Assembly: GCF_900496995.4 (NCBI RefSeq)
Contig: NC_044007.1
Span: 75,864,742 to 75,928,741 of the forward strand
Source of the DNA: Aquila chrysaetos chrysaetos
Taxonomy: Eukaryota; Chordata; Aves; Accipitriformes; Accipitridae
Direction: 5' to 3'
DNA: 64,000 nt
Numbering within the stretch: position 1 is the stretch's first letter; every line of letters starts with the position of its first letter. Made by a program: the position numbers and the translations under genes. Shown here piece by piece: positions 1-11,600 of this stretch. The notes under the pieces are model-generated. The model ran no database searches. It saw nothing but the letters and a program-made list of their open reading frames with translations, and was not told the origin of the DNA.

Positions 1-1641
1 GCATTCTGTGACTGCTTATGTATGTTTTCTGTACTCTTTTAGGCAAATGAGCAAGATTGGACAGTGCAGTGTAAACTCAATAGCATTTAAGAAAGCACAG
101 TGGGGACAAACTGCCCACTAGCAATGTACAATGTGCAGCTACTTCAGGGAGCCGAGTCTCTTATTTCCAGTCTTTATGTCAAAAGGCAGGGCCTGTTCCT
201 CTGTTGCTGCTTTAATTACTTCATTTTCTCAGATACAAAATTCTATTTAAATGGTGGTATTTCTCCCACCTGTTTTTTGTTTGACTGTAATCAAAAAGAA
301 TACATGGAGGTTGCTGTCTGTGATAAGAGCATCTTGGAGCCTCTTGGCTTTCTCAGATCAAAATTACCTCCAGGGAATCCCAGGGAGGTTCATGGTGTAG
401 CATCAAACACTGCCGTTGTTCTTATGCTCCATCCCTAAGCATGACAAATTCTGCCATAACTGACTTCTTCTCACTTCCTATCTATGGGGAATTAAAACAA
501 TAAGGGTTTATTTTAAGAAAAAAACCCATGCCTCTTCTTTCTACTGTGGAAGAAGGGTAATTCATCCCCTATGTACAAACAAGTGATAGTGCAACTTTCA
601 GCCAGGAAAGTCTCCATTAGTCAACTCAATAGCACGTTAGGAATTTTATCCTTATTCAAAGAGCAGATGGAGTGTGAAGAAATTGTTGTTGCTGGTTTTA
701 GTAAGGGTTTTTGTTGGCTGTCACTGTTGGCCTGAGTGTAAAACAAAAACCTTATCCAAGATCTCATGAATATGGAGATTTTTAAATTAGGACAAGGTGA
801 TTAACTTTTAATGTTGTTCGAATGTACACCGGAGCTTTTTGTTTTCAGCTTGGACCACAAACACAAAAAGAAGGGAGAGAGACTTCTTCTGTTTGCTGGT
901 TATCTTACTGGAGTAAGGCATTGCCATTCTCTGCTGTCAGCCACTTTTCTTACCTTGAATGAGCCACGTGATTCTTCAGTACCCATGTTTGTAAGACAGA
1001 GACAAGTCTGCATCACCTTGTAAGTAAATCTCTCTGAGCACTGAATAAATACTCAAGACTCACTGGTTAATCTGTGAAACATCCTAGGGCCTGTTCATGT
1101 GATACTTTCACCTCAGCTGAGTATTAATAAATATCAGAAATTCTGAGAAAATATAATCCTGTGAGATTTCCATGGAAACTGGTCATCACATGCTCAAACG
1201 ACCTGTAGGGTAGTTCAGCTAAGCCACTGAGACATCTCAGGTTTCTCACTGGTAATCCTATTATGGTAAAGGTAGAATAGTTCATGCCCTCAACCTGTAG
1301 GTTCAAAGAAGAACATACTTGTCTGCTCCCTTTAGAGCTGGAAACAGCACTTTCTGGAGAGGAGGGATACACATACCAGCTGTTAGAAGGTTGTGGTGGA
1401 CCTCATTCCTTATTTTTCCTTTCTTCTTTCAACAGTTCTTACTGATAATGTTGTGATATGGATTTTTTCACTTGGTTCACATTACAAAGTTATATAACGA
1501 CCCCTATCATGAGAGGAGCAGCAGAACAGGATACAGTGTTGACATTAGGCTAGCCTACAACATGAAAGGTGAAGGTCTCTGGACAACTGCAGATGGGAAA
1601 ATTAATTGGAGAAAATCAGACATCAGCTCCTTCTGTTAGAG
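1..1641. other. Intergenic or intronic DNA, no gene recognised
   Basis: No protein domain, RNA gene or clear repeat is visible here. The longest open frame (100-438, plus) has 112 codons, is cysteine- and leucine-rich and matches no family I recognise. A pyrimidine-rich run followed by TTTTAG at about 35-42 resembles a splice acceptor, but no coding exon follows it in any frame. I treat the stretch as non-coding. Confidence 0.6.
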
Positions 1642-2712
1642 TCCTATCACAATGCCTTATCACAAAATCAGTCACTGAGGCTGGACAGCACCTCTGGAGA
1701 TTGCCTAGTCCAACCCCTCTGCTCAGCGTAAGGTCACCTAGACCAGGTTGCTGAGGGCTGTGTCCAGTTGGGTTTTGAATGTCTTGAAGGATGGAGAACA
1801 GGTTGTTTCAGTGTTCAACCACCCACACAGTACAGTGTGGTTTAGGCTTTTTCCTTATGTTTAATTGGAATTTTCATAATTCATTTTGTGCTTATTGTGT
1901 CTCTTGTCCTGTCACAGGACACCACTGAGAAGAGTCTGGATCCATCTTCTTTTACCACTCCCATCAGGTCCCAGCGCCTCCTCATATGGCACGTGTTCAA
2001 TGCCTTAATCATCTTTGTGGCCCTTTGCCAACTTGCTCCAGTACATCCATATTTCCTTGCACTGGACCTAGACTCCAGATGTGTCTCACCAGTGCTGAGT
2101 AGAAGGGGAAAATCACCTCCCTTGACCTACTGGCAACACTTTTCCTGTTACAGGCTAGGATACCATTGAGCTTCTTTACCTCAAGGGTGAATTGCTGGCT
2201 CATGTTCAACTTTGTGTCCACCAGGACACCCAGGTCCTCTTCTGCCAAGCTGCTTTTCAGTCAGTTGGCCCAAACCTGTACTGTTGCATGAGGCTTTTCC
2301 TCCCGAGTTACAGAACTTGAGATTTTCTTTTGTTGAACTTTGTGAGCCTTCTGTCAGTCCATTTCTGCAGACTGTTGGTGTCCCTCTGAATGGCAACACA
2401 ACTGTGCAGTGTATCAGCCACTGCTCCCAGTTTCGTATCATCTACAAACCTGCCAAAGGTGCACTCTGTCCCATCATTCAGGTAGTCAGTGATGCCGTTA
2501 AACAGTACTGGCCCCAGCATCAGCCCCTGGGGTACACCATTACAGACAAATGTCCAGCTGGAGGTCATGCCACTGATGACAGTCCTCTGAGCACAGCAGG
2601 TCAGGCAGTTCTCAGTCCACCTCGTGGTCCATTTACCTAGCCTGTTTGTCTCAGTTTGTCTATGAAGAAGTTTTGAGAGACAGTGTCTTACTACATTCGA
2701 GATACACAACAT
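1642..2712 (-). mobile_element. CR1 LINE, 5'-truncated and decayed, minus strand
   Basis: This is a degraded CR1 non-LTR retrotransposon, the dominant LINE of birds. Read on the minus strand, 2712-2308 encodes part of the ORF2 reverse transcriptase. The motif GVPQG, typical of LINE reverse transcriptases, lies near 2538-2524. The active-site box reads FVDDTKL (FVDD at about 2448-2437), where the CR1 family usually has FADD. After a frame change, 2248-2009 encodes the downstream AEEDLGVLVD and KSVASRSREVI blocks of the same protein. The 3' UTR follows, with the usual CR1 phrase (revcomp of about 1675-1745), and the element ends at 1642-1665 with decayed copies of the short TGTGATT-type tail repeat. 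Several frameshifts and stops make it non-functional. The 142-codon plus-strand frame at 2212-2640 is only its antisense. The 5' boundary is approximate. Confidence 0.88.
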
Positions 2713-4753
2713 CCACTTGCTACTTTATTATTTCAGTATACTAAGTTTGAAATACAAGAATATATGAGATGCCATAGGGGAAAATGTAACAAAATATCTT
2801 AAATTGAGATGCCTGACCTTTCTGAGATTTGCACACTCCAACACAGACGATGTTTGGGATAGTCCAACTAGGTTTACTGGCATGCAACAAATTTGCCTGA
2901 TTACAACAGATGAAAAATATTGCTTAGGCAATTGAAAGTGAGGGCTGTCAAGGTCATGGTCCTGGTTATGGAATGCTTTTCAATGGCTCTCTCCTGATGT
3001 GCTAAGTTGCTATAGTGATTATCCATCTGCTTTTACAGCAACTTCATAAACATCAAGGAAAGCTAATCCATTTGCCTGTACTATTCATTCTGAATATTAA
3101 ACTGTTATATGAAAGAGGGTGATACTTGACACCTCTAGTTCATGAAGGGTTTCCCTGGACAGATCTGAAATGATATTACAGGGCATTTTGGGCTCTAGAC
3201 AAAAGTTTTTCATATCTGTTAAGCAAAGTAAGGAAATTACCCATGTAAACGAGAACAGCAACTTGTGCTGATAAATCTTATCCAGAATTTCCAAATGAAA
3301 TTGTATTTCTGTATATATACAGCTAAAGGAAACACCACAGTATAGTGTTTATTCTTTGCAGGATGTGGGTACTATCATAATACAGTATCAATGCACAATT
3401 TGAGGATCACGTCTCTGTGTTAATTTAATTAAAGAGCCCTGCATATTAGGACCTGCCATCTATTAACCGCATAAAGGGTGTAGTCACCTGGAAGGTCCTG
3501 TAATTCAGGCAGTAGCACAAGGGTCTTAGTGGACAGGGATCCTTTTTTCCCTTACCTTGTTGTGTTTCGGTTCCCTTTCTTTGTAACCTAAAGCATAGAC
3601 AAGAAAATAAAAACTTTCTCAAGCTCATGCAGAGAACATCAATCAACAGATATCCATACATTTTGCAAGTAAATACCTCTCTGTTGTTGCAAACATAGTA
3701 AGGTGGATCCTGAAATGACATATAATTACATAGCATGTACGTATGTTTGTGTAGGTAGTCATGAAGATAAAAATATTTTGTTTGTTCCTTTTAGAACATT
3801 GGCAGGGTTGCTTTTAGTTCCTACTAGTTATATATTTTAACTTGAAATTACTCTGCATAGGGCTTTGGAAATAATAGCTAAGCTTTTCAGATAACTCTTA
3901 GAAAGATAAGTCGTGCTGTGATAGATAATTTCAATCACAAAGAGACTTTCTGGTTTGTGTGTGTGGCTTCTCCCGCAGCAGGATGAAGTTAAAAAATTGG
4001 AGATCCTGAACACCCCTGTGATGCAATGAATAAATAATAGTGCCTGATCCAAAACCAATTAAAAGCAACTCAGCTTTAAGTCATGCTTAAGCACAAACGA
4101 TAAATTGGGAACAGATCATAGCATCTTGCAAGACATCCAGCTGTTAGGTCTTGATAAATATATTTCTTCCTAGCTAGGCATTTCATGGCTTATAGTTTCA
4201 CTCCAAGCTCTTTAAGAAAGTTGACAAGGGACCTCTCAAAAAGTAAATAACGTCTCCCAGTCCCTAAAATGAAAGGAGGGAAAAGGAACCAGAAACACTT
4301 TTTGGCAAGTTGTCAACAGCAGCTTGATACTTTGCAGCCTACTCTGAGGAATGTAAAACTACTGAAAGTGTTTAAAACTGTACATCTTCCCTTGATGCAG
4401 GAAGGCATACACAGTGGGACTGTGTAAAGTAGGATGATTTTAATTTATTAGAATACTTAAAATACTTAAGAGATGACAATCCTTTCTCACAACTAAAGAC
4501 CTTTTAAAAATTTAAACCACTTGGGTAATTTGAATTTGTACATCACAGAGCAAGAACGCCATCAGAACCAGGATTGTATAATGCAAGGACATGTATACAT
4601 AAGAGCAAATCTAAAAAGTGGTTCCATTTTGGGGAAAACTATGTAACCTAAGGGAACTAACCAGTCATATTCACCTTTTTCTTTAATCAGTACTGAAAGG
4701 AGAAGTAGAGAAGAGAGAGAAGTGTCTGAGCTTCTCACCCAATAAATCCCTCC
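2713..4753. other. Non-coding stretch, nothing recognised
   Basis: AT-rich unique-looking sequence. The open frames are under 100 codons, overlap on both strands and have no recognisable domains. I see no repeat, RNA gene or strong regulatory motif. Confidence 0.55.
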
Positions 4754-4779
4754 TTTTTTTAAAAAAAAAAAAAAAAAAA
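4754..4779. repeat. T7-A19 homopolymer tract
   Basis: Seven T are followed directly by nineteen A. No retroposed gene copy is evident on either side, so this is a simple low-complexity tract rather than a proven poly(A) tail. It is likely to vary in length between individuals. Confidence 0.9.
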
Positions 4780-6348
4780 GGCAGTGAGGCTGTACGCAGA
4801 GAGTGGGCTCTACAAGAACTAAACAAGATGCTGTGAATGAGTGTGGTGCTTGCATGCTAGGGAGTAGGCAACTGGCATAAAGGACGGCAGAATACTTGGA
4901 CAAGAATCCTACGTATGAGATTGTGGATTTGCTTATGATAGATGGCCTAAGGGCTGATAAAGTCAGGCATTTGTGGCCATCTAACAAAGATAGCTAAGTG
5001 TCTAAGTGTCCATGTTCTAATGGTAGCAGAAAGAAGATGCTTAGAGCAGGTAGGAGGAAAAGAGAATAACAGAAGATGGGGTCTTAGTAGCCCTCTAGCT
5101 TGCATGGCATCTGGAAAAGCATCTGGATGCCCAGTGGAGAGAATATTTAGAAATAAGTGCAAAGATATTAGCAAATCTGAGCCCCAAGTGCCAATACCGA
5201 GTTTTGTGATGCCTACCTATGCCTGCTTGGGAATGATGGCAACCAACTCCTATGCTGAGGCATATAATTGGCATATGATGAATGTTTTTATTCACTATGA
5301 GTTTGCTAGCTAGAAAGCACTTACTTCAGCACCGGAGTTGGTATTGATAAAGGCAGTATTGTCATACGAGTGAAACGCTAAACAAAGCAGCAAGATAACA
5401 GGCCAAAGATCAGATGGATGAACTGCAGTTTACCTGGGCAGGGACTTTTGCATTTTCTTCAGAACAAAATTTAGTAAATGTAATAATTTAACAATGGTAC
5501 TCAATGTAGCATCTAAGCTCTGTTCAGGCAGGTGATGGTCAGATACAGTTAATGGGATAGATAACTGGGCAGGAGGCTTCCTTGTAACAGCTCAGTGGCA
5601 ACTCTCTTCTCCAGAGCTTCACTACAGAAGAATACCCATCCCGTTATTCTAGAAATAGGTATTTACTTACCCACCCCATTATTCAGAAATGTCAAGCAGG
5701 GACTAAGAGACAGTGGCTTCCTTCTCCTCACTTAGGAAGAAAGATAAAGATTAAATTAACCTATCTCAGCTTAGAAAGTCTAACTAATTTTCTGGGTTTG
5801 GCTATCTTTGTAGAGTGAAGAAGTCTCCTAAGACAAGTAGGAAATAAATCAAAATAGTCTGTTTGGGTTCGCACTGGAAATGTGAGTGGTACAAAGGCAA
5901 AATTCCCCAGACACAGATCAGAAAACATGGTTTGGTTTTTTCCCATCTATATGATGGAAGCAGGTTTTTATGCCTCAGTGCTTTGTTGTGGGTTGTTATG
6001 CTCCTGAGCTGCACTACAGGCACAGCTGTCACCAGTAAACAGTCTGACCCACAGTCTCACAACTGGATGAGTACCATTGAACTCTTACCTTTCACACAGT
6101 TTGCAAGCACATTGTATTTCATGTTCATTAAAATATCAGGTGTTTGTAGGTACCTGGGTTCCAAAGGCTATTTGCATTTACAAACGTGTGCACTCTAGTT
6201 TACAAATAAGAGTGAGAAGGTTGCAAATATGCTTTCAGTTGTACAATCTAGTTCTAAAAAATTAGCTATGTTAAATAAAGGGGTACTTTCCCAGCCATGT
6301 CATCAAGATAGGTCATGCTTCAGACTTACCTTGGAGTTCTTGTTCTCA
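4780..6348. other. Non-coding stretch, nothing recognised
   Basis: Open frames of 60-111 codons on both strands shadow one another and show no domain. TTCAGCACC at about 5325 matches the left half of the REST/NRSF (RE1) consensus, but the right half is absent. Confidence 0.5.
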
Positions 6349-6368
6349 GGGAGATGGGGGTGGGAGGG
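6349..6368 (+). other. Canonical G-quadruplex motif
   Basis: Four G runs of at least three are separated by loops of 4, 1 and 1 bases: GGG (6349-6351), AGAT, GGGGG (6356-6360), T, GGG (6362-6364), A, GGG (6366-6368). This fits the standard G3+N1-7 rule, and short loops favour a stable fold. It is the only strict match I found in the window. No promoter or gene is seen beside it, so its role is unknown. Confidence 0.75.
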
Positions 6369-9300
6369 AGTGTTGGTGTCTCCCCCCTTGCGAGAATTTC
6401 AGTAGCTGTCATCCAATTTTTTCCTCTGAAGTCCAATTTAGAATTTCATGGGGATAAGCAAGGAGGGGGACTGTGGCACTCTGTGGAAAAAGAACTTTGC
6501 AGAAGTTCAAGTTCTGTGACAGGAACTATGGAAGAATTTGCTGTATTGCACTGAATTGTAAGCGTTCTCTATTCGTATTTTGTCTATCAAACTTTAAAAA
6601 ACAGAATTTAGAAGCTGAAGCCATTAAACAGATGTTGTGTGGGATGCTGCTGAAGGTACAATATCCACAACAGTGTCTCAGAAAACACTTTTTCTGCCTT
6701 CTTTTGCACTATATTTAATGCTTTTTCTTCTCCCTCTTAACTGGCCTTTAAATCCATTCAGTTGGAGAATGATGCATGATAACATTTTCTTGTGGTCAGA
6801 GATCCCACACAGCCACACGTCATATTTCTTGTCTCTTCACTGCACTGACTGGCACTGGCACTCAAGGCTTTTGTTAGGGTTTCTGATTTTTTTCTTAACT
6901 ATCTGTCCATCAGACCCTCTCTTTAGCACCTTGCACAACTTTGAAATTGGACACTGAATAGTGCCTCTTGCTGATACATGTTTTAGAACAATGCAGCCTT
7001 TCCAAAGGAAAAAAAGAAAAGTTTTGGTTTGGGTTTGTTTTGTTGGGTTTTTTTTATGGCCGATGCTTGTATAACAAACTCTGTATCTAAATCAGGTGTT
7101 TGAATTTTTCTGAGAACTCTATTTATGTATGGTTCACCTTTTGCACTTGATACAGGTCAAAATTGCTCAGCAATGTTTTCCAACATCATCAATAATTCAC
7201 AAACTATAATGGAGCTGAGAATCATTTTTTATTCATAAAGCTTTTTTTCTGCATGGGAATTTCAGGCTTGGTTTGTATATGGCAGGAATAATGTTTGATA
7301 GGGTATGAACTTTAATGGCTTACAGAGTATGCAGGCCTCAGATATGTTGTGGAGCGGAAGGCTGCGAGGCCAATTGCACTGGAGAAAAGAATCTAACTCA
7401 TTAGCACCATAGACCCATACACTATGTGGCTGCTTACAGGGATATATTATTTCCACTGCATTGACCCTGTCAGGAAGTGTAGGCTTAACATCTCATCTGC
7501 TGGTCCCTAAAATGTTAAGACATTGTCAGAGAATATGTCAGAGAGAAAATCCATCAATATTGCTTTCCCTGAAAATACCACCCTGCCTGGAAATAATAGC
7601 CGCTTTAAACTCAACAGCAGTGAGCCTGTGAAAGCCTAGCTGACAGCACATGGCCCCAGGGTTCTCAATATCACACGTTAGGGCAGGGAGCAATCCAGCA
7701 GAATAACTCGGAAACACGAGAGGAGCTAACGCTCCTAACAGCTAACACTGTCCATGTGGCATGGTCCTGTCTGGCTGCAAGGAGGAGTCATTGACACCAA
7801 TTTCGTGGGCTCTGATGTCCTTGCACAGACAAGACCAGATGATGCAGACACAGGTCTGGCATCTCTGGGAGCTACACGTATTTTGGGACATGTGAGGAAT
7901 CACCTTACACAGTAGGGTTTTATTTGAATGGATGGCTAGGAATTAACATCTGGTTGACAGGTAACAGTCCTTCACCTGTGCTTTTCCCCCAGCTCGTGAC
8001 TGGCCAAAGTCTGTGGTTGAGATGATGATCTGTAAGTGAAGGCAAATACTACTAATGTACCTGTGTGTTCTCTACAGCTGCCCTTGTAAGAGATCAGAAG
8101 CCCTTGACCTAAAGATGTGATTTATGAGAAAATTTAAAACCAGCTGGACTTTACAGAGCCCATTTTGCCATTCATTAACTGAGCTCCCTCTAGAAGAACT
8201 GAGCAACAGCTCACATCGCTGTTCCTGCATATAACAGAAAGCAAGCAATAAAACTCCATCAGATTAATTCCATTTACAGTGAATCTAGAAAAGGGACTTT
8301 TTCAGCTGCCTAACTAAGCAATTGAGAAGCTGAATGATATGTAACATTGTTTACTGTAGAAAATAATATTATGTAATCATCAGTCATGCAGTTTGCAAAG
8401 ACAAATAATCGGTCTGTTGTAATTAATATCCTACTGCTTTGAGGTGTAGCTTATAATTCTGCAGGGGAAAGTTGAACGAATTAAGCTGTTCAGTTGACAC
8501 ATTGAGCTTAGCCAGGTCATCTCCCCAAAATTTCTCTGTTACTTCAGTGGAGAGACAAACACTCTTCCTAGCAGCAACAGAGTACCAAAATGTTTTCTCC
8601 ACTGAATCACCTCTGGGAGAAGCCCATGTCAAGTCTAGTTGCTCAAAATTGGGTGATCTTAATATTTCCCTATATTAAATTACACTTAAATTTGGACAGC
8701 ATCTCAGTGAATACTCCCTGGTACGTTTGTCATCTGTTTTAGATAAACTGCCTTCCAAAAGAGTACAATCAGTGAGGTGTGCTGAATTAGGGCCTGATGC
8801 TACCACAATCCTAGCAGTTGATTCCATGTTCACAAAAAGGGGAAGAATGGGGGTTCATGGTGGCAGTCTAAGCAAGGAAGTCTTTCCTTCTGCAGGCCCC
8901 AGCTGCCAGAATGCCGCTCACCAGAGAAACACAGCAGGAGACGCTGAAATTGTGTCCCCTAAACTGGCAGATACTTGTTGGAAATCTGCACATATTCTAC
9001 CATCAGTCATCCTATTTTAAAAGTCTTTTTTTTTTAAATCATAGTGCTGCTAACTCACCTTTCCTGCAAGGTCACTTTCAGCTAAATTTTTAAGTATTTT
9101 AAGAATGCTACATATGTTGGATTGAGCAAAAAGGGAAAGGTTTGCTGTTTGTTTTTCATAAAATACAGATATACTGTTTGGTTCAAAGTCTTACCTTGAG
9201 TTAAGCCATTTACTCATGAGCCACATGTGTCAGGGCTTTGCTGAATTTCTCCAGGGGCTGACTAGGAGGTTATTTGGGTGGCAGATACTCTGGACTGTGA

Positions 9301-10068
9301 GTAGAAGTAGCTAGGGACTGATGAGAACTAATAAGCTTGAAGGCAGCAGACAGAGGGCAAGTCAGTACAGAATTACTGCTTCTTTTGTCAAGAGATTGAA
9401 ATAGCCTGCACTGTCCCCAGTGCCTCTAGTCACCGGCTACACGTGTAGTCTTACAGGCCTGAAGCTAACAAAGCGTTTAAGCATGTTGTCAGAGAGTGTT
9501 GGGACCGCACATAATTCACAGCTGATGACAGGATAAAAAAGAAGTTACGTGCAGACTCAACCTGCAGTGCTGACAGTCTGAGTAGAGAGGGTCAGAGAGG
9601 AGACTAATCAGATTCAAGTTATTCAACTTTTCTCTTCTGCCTGTTAGTAAACAGAAAAGCTGGTAGTCAGGTCGGTTTTAAGGAATATAAATGAGTCAGC
9701 AGTTCCATTTTATGAGTGCTTTTAAATCAATCTTCTTTCTTATTAGCATTACCATTGTCCCAGAGCTTTTAGTGGGATGTTATTAAAGAAAATTAAAAAA
9801 TAAAAAAAAAATCCTCCAAAATCATCTAAGCAGAGAGACTAAGGGCTGTTTGCTCTGTCACTCACAAGGTGAATGGAGTGAAGTATCCCACACTAAAGAG
9901 CTGGGCTGTTGTCCAGCTGCTAGTAGGCAAAACCAAAAATCCCCCCCAAAACAGTAAAAATTAAGATTGAAAGCAACCCAGCAGTACTAAATTTATGATC
10001 CCTTCTCTGTCCCAGGTTTTCAAAATCATCTCAGCAGGTCACTGGGCCTAGATACTCTAAAGTGTTGG
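6369..10068. other. Non-coding stretch with a G/T tract and an AT-rich motif cluster
   Basis: No gene is recognised. A G/T-only tract lies at 7021-7055. A small hairpin, AGGAGC-TAAC-GCTCCT, lies at 7721-7736. At 8240-8450 there is a run of ATTA/TAAT core motifs similar to the larger block at 11.6-13.1 kb. CTTTTCCCCCAG ending near 7991 resembles a splice acceptor, but no open exon with family similarity follows. Confidence 0.5.
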
Positions 10069-10235
10069 TAGGTGTCCAACTCCCACAGATTTCAGCGGGA
10101 ACAGGCATCCATTGCTTTGTGGCTCGGGGATTTAGTTGCTCTATACCTCACATCTTCATTTGTGAAACGGAATAAAGAGTATCGGGTTTTCACTGTAGCC
10201 TCCCGTTCCCAGCGTGGCATTATGAGGCTGAACAG
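10069..10235 (+). repeat. Ancient MIR-like amniote SINE remnant
   Basis: Three pieces match the general layout of the very old MIR/CORE-SINE-type repeats shared by amniotes. First, GGTGTCCAACTCCCACAGAT at about 10071-10090, like the 'aactcccattgatttcaatggg' block. Second, a 'cctca-cttcatttgtgaaacggaataa' block (10146-10174), like the 'cctcatctgtaaaatgggataat' core. Third, TATGAGGCTGAAC near 10221, like the 'tgaggattaaat' block. The copy is strongly diverged and its borders are uncertain. I identify it by pattern memory, not by alignment. Confidence 0.4.
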
Positions 10236-11600
10236 AGCAGAGCTGGTTAGCTGCTCCACTGCGGCAGAAGAGACTTCGCTGGCCTCAGTCCCTCCCCTGC
10301 CTAACCTAGCCCTACTCACCAAAACACTTAAGAACATGTCCAAGTGCTTTTCTAAATCATAGCCTCTGGTACAAATTAGGAGAAGCAACTTTCATTTCAT
10401 TCTTCAGACCTCTGAGAAAGATGAGAGACGATACTGAGGTCAAGTGACTCAAATGAGGAGATAAGTAATCAATACCAGCGCACGTCAGTATAGCACAGTC
10501 CCAGATCCCTCCCATCTGGAAATAATATTTGTGGCAGTCATCTGAAAGTAGAGCAGCTGGAGGTTGAAGCAGCAGAGGGCAAAGAAGAGACAGTATATTT
10601 CTATCTTTAAGGTCACAGAACACAGCAACACAGAAGAGGCAGAAACTTAATTTGCAAATAAAAAATAATAATGTGCCTGTAAGTAAACCATACATTAGTC
10701 AGCACTGCTGCTCCATAGCAGAACTTTGTGCCTTTAGTCGGTGAGTTTTTGCTATATTTGACAATGATATACAACTACTGGGTAAAACCCCTAAGTACAG
10801 TTTTCTAAATCTATATTTATATTGAGGCAGATTATTTATCTTTTTGACAATATTAATCACCAAAAATATAATCTGTAAATTAAAAACTCTATAATACTGT
10901 TACCCAGAAATACTGCATCCAGCTGAGAACATTTGTCTTCTGTGTTGCTTTTCTAGTCGAAAAAAAGTTATTACATGATTCACTTATCTGTATTAATTAT
11001 GACATAATTTTGCTATAGTTTTCTCAGGCTTCTGTAAATTAAATGAAAGAGTTGACTCCTTGAGATCCTCTGCAAATTCTGTGTTTTGAGATGGTGGGGG
11101 TTTTTTAAGATTAATATATATTGCAAAGTGTTAGAATATACAAATATTTTAAAGCCTACAATTCTTTACTAAGCTGGACAAAACAATCTGATATAAAGCA
11201 TCTAGCTTAAAGCTCCTGTGTAGCTGTGCTAATTAACATTCCCGTGGGCCATTTCCATACCAAGGGCCTGGTATAAAATATTTCAATAATACATCATAGA
11301 TGCTGTTGCTACTCGGCACAGATTTCATTTTCTCCATTTCTGCCACCAAAGCAGATGTTCTGTAGTTGTATCCAAGAAATGACCACCTGTTGCCCTAGAG
11401 CAGTCAGCCACCACAGGTTCCTTCCTGGGCATCATTAGGTTCACATCACAATCCATGAAAATATCAATGGGAAAGGAAAAGAACTAAGTAAACTTGCAGG
11501 CTCCTACCCTGTCTCCAGAATCATCCAGTACAAATCTTGAAAGATTTTCCTTGAAGCCTAATTAAAAAACAAAAAAATTGGCAAAAAGAAAATGCAACCC
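10236..11600. other. Non-coding stretch, nothing recognised
   Basis: AT-rich sequence with no gene or clear repeat. CAAGTGCTTTTCTAAATCAT at about 10340 could be a displaced tail of the MIR-like element just upstream, but this is weak. Confidence 0.45.

Noticed and set aside
1..60. Splice-acceptor-like start of an exon
   Set aside because: Pyrimidine run plus TTTTAG is present, but no frame downstream has protein similarity or a matching donor.
2212..2640. 142-codon plus-strand open frame
   Set aside because: It is the antisense of the CR1 reverse-transcriptase region on the minus strand.
4754..4779. Poly(A) tract as the tail of a processed pseudogene
   Set aside because: No coding or UTR-like gene copy, and no flanking target-site duplication, could be recognised on either side.
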